A stretch of 64,000 bases of DNA from Tetramitus jugosus (taxonomy: Eukaryota; Heterolobosea; Eutetramitea; Acrasida; Vahlkampfiidae), in NCBI GenBank assembly GCA_937625935.1, contig OW569369.1, positions 186,001 through 250,000 on the forward strand, written 5' to 3'. The notes under the pieces were generated by a model. That model did no database searches. It saw only the letters and a list, made by a program, of their open reading frames with translations, and was not told the origin of the DNA. The translations under genes were made by a program, and so were the position numbers. Shown here one piece after another: positions 63,915 to 64,000 of this stretch (the stretch's first letter is position 1; the number at the start of each line of letters is the position of its first letter).

Positions 63915-64000
63915 GTTCCATACAACCAAGTGTGCGCAAGCACACGATTGCTCATTTATTGACTTGTTTTGTGAGTGACGACCCGTAGGGCGTCGCTCAC
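63886..64000 (-). mobile_element. 3' tail and poly(A) of a second non-LTR retrotransposon copy
   Basis: Minus strand from the window edge: a hairpin with arms GTGAGCGACGCCC and its complement (63976-64000), then CAATAAATGAGCAATC, a hairpin GTGTGC-TTGC-GCACAC, GGTTGTATGGAAC and 29 A residues (63914-63886). The layout (hairpin, CAATAAA.TGAGCAA, second hairpin, GGTTGTAT, poly(A)) is the same as the tail at 62661-62760. The body of the element lies beyond the window. Confidence 0.85.

Overview
The window is nuclear DNA from a compact, AT-rich eukaryotic genome. It has short GT-AG introns (63-313 nt in the models below, mostly about 60-130 nt, donors GTAAGT or GTATGT, often a CTAAC-like branch site), intergenic gaps that are often only 80-200 bp, and standard code use. 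The gene set combines flagellar and ciliary parts (BBS5, a Tctex-type dynein light chain, CCDC24, an ARMC2-like protein, probable microtubule inner proteins) with RasGEF and F-box proteins and a full mitochondrial complement. That mix, plus compactness, suggests a heterolobosean amoeboflagellate such as Naegleria. This is an inference; the species cannot be fixed from the sequence alone.

Layout. 1-11 kb: a partial secretory/membrane protein, an F-box protein and the giant translational-stress protein GCN1, all on the minus strand. 11-16.2 kb: a mitochondrial HMG-box protein, a mitochondrial DEAD-box-like protein that has lost its catalytic motifs, and a divergent pair of probable axonemal proteins. 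16-32 kb: a RasGEF with an F-box-like segment, mitochondrial tyrosyl-tRNA synthetase, a spliced small TIM chaperone, a Ska2-like protein, a membrane-anchored pseudo-hydrolase, a HEAT-repeat protein, an SDR39U1-type dehydrogenase, an ARMC2-like protein, and a four-module UBL-UBL-vWA-UBC protein. 32.5 kb: a 5S rRNA gene. 34-42 kb: dynein light chain, a His/Gln/acid-rich protein, a tandem DUF2207 membrane protein, a WD40 protein and divergent CCDC24. 42-53 kb: mitochondrial Hsp70, NFU1, tubulin cofactor A, a MAPR cytochrome-b5-like protein, UTP25, an At4g15545-like coiled-coil protein, BBS5 and an APP1-type phosphatidate phosphatase. 53-62.4 kb: a 48-nt 5S rRNA fragment, a gene-poor stretch, tRNA-Asp, a ROK sugar kinase, PITP, CCT6, a CxxC zinc-ribbon protein, tRNA-Gln and cystathionine gamma-lyase. 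62.4-64 kb: remnants of non-LTR retrotransposons on the minus strand, with poly(A) tails.

Functional themes. At least six genes point to flagellum assembly or structure, and two of them share divergent promoters. Mitochondrial import, protein folding, Fe-S assembly and gene expression are represented by the Tim10-like protein, mtHsp70, NFU1, YARS2, the HMG protein and the DEAD-like protein. TBCA and CCT6 serve tubulin and actin folding. The most unusual items are the UBL-UBL-vWA-UBC fusion, the two apparently inactive enzymes (DEAD-box and alpha/beta hydrolase) and the retroelement tails that abut the same 16-bp sequence. Exon models were built by hand from splice signals and reading-frame continuity and have not been checked against transcripts.
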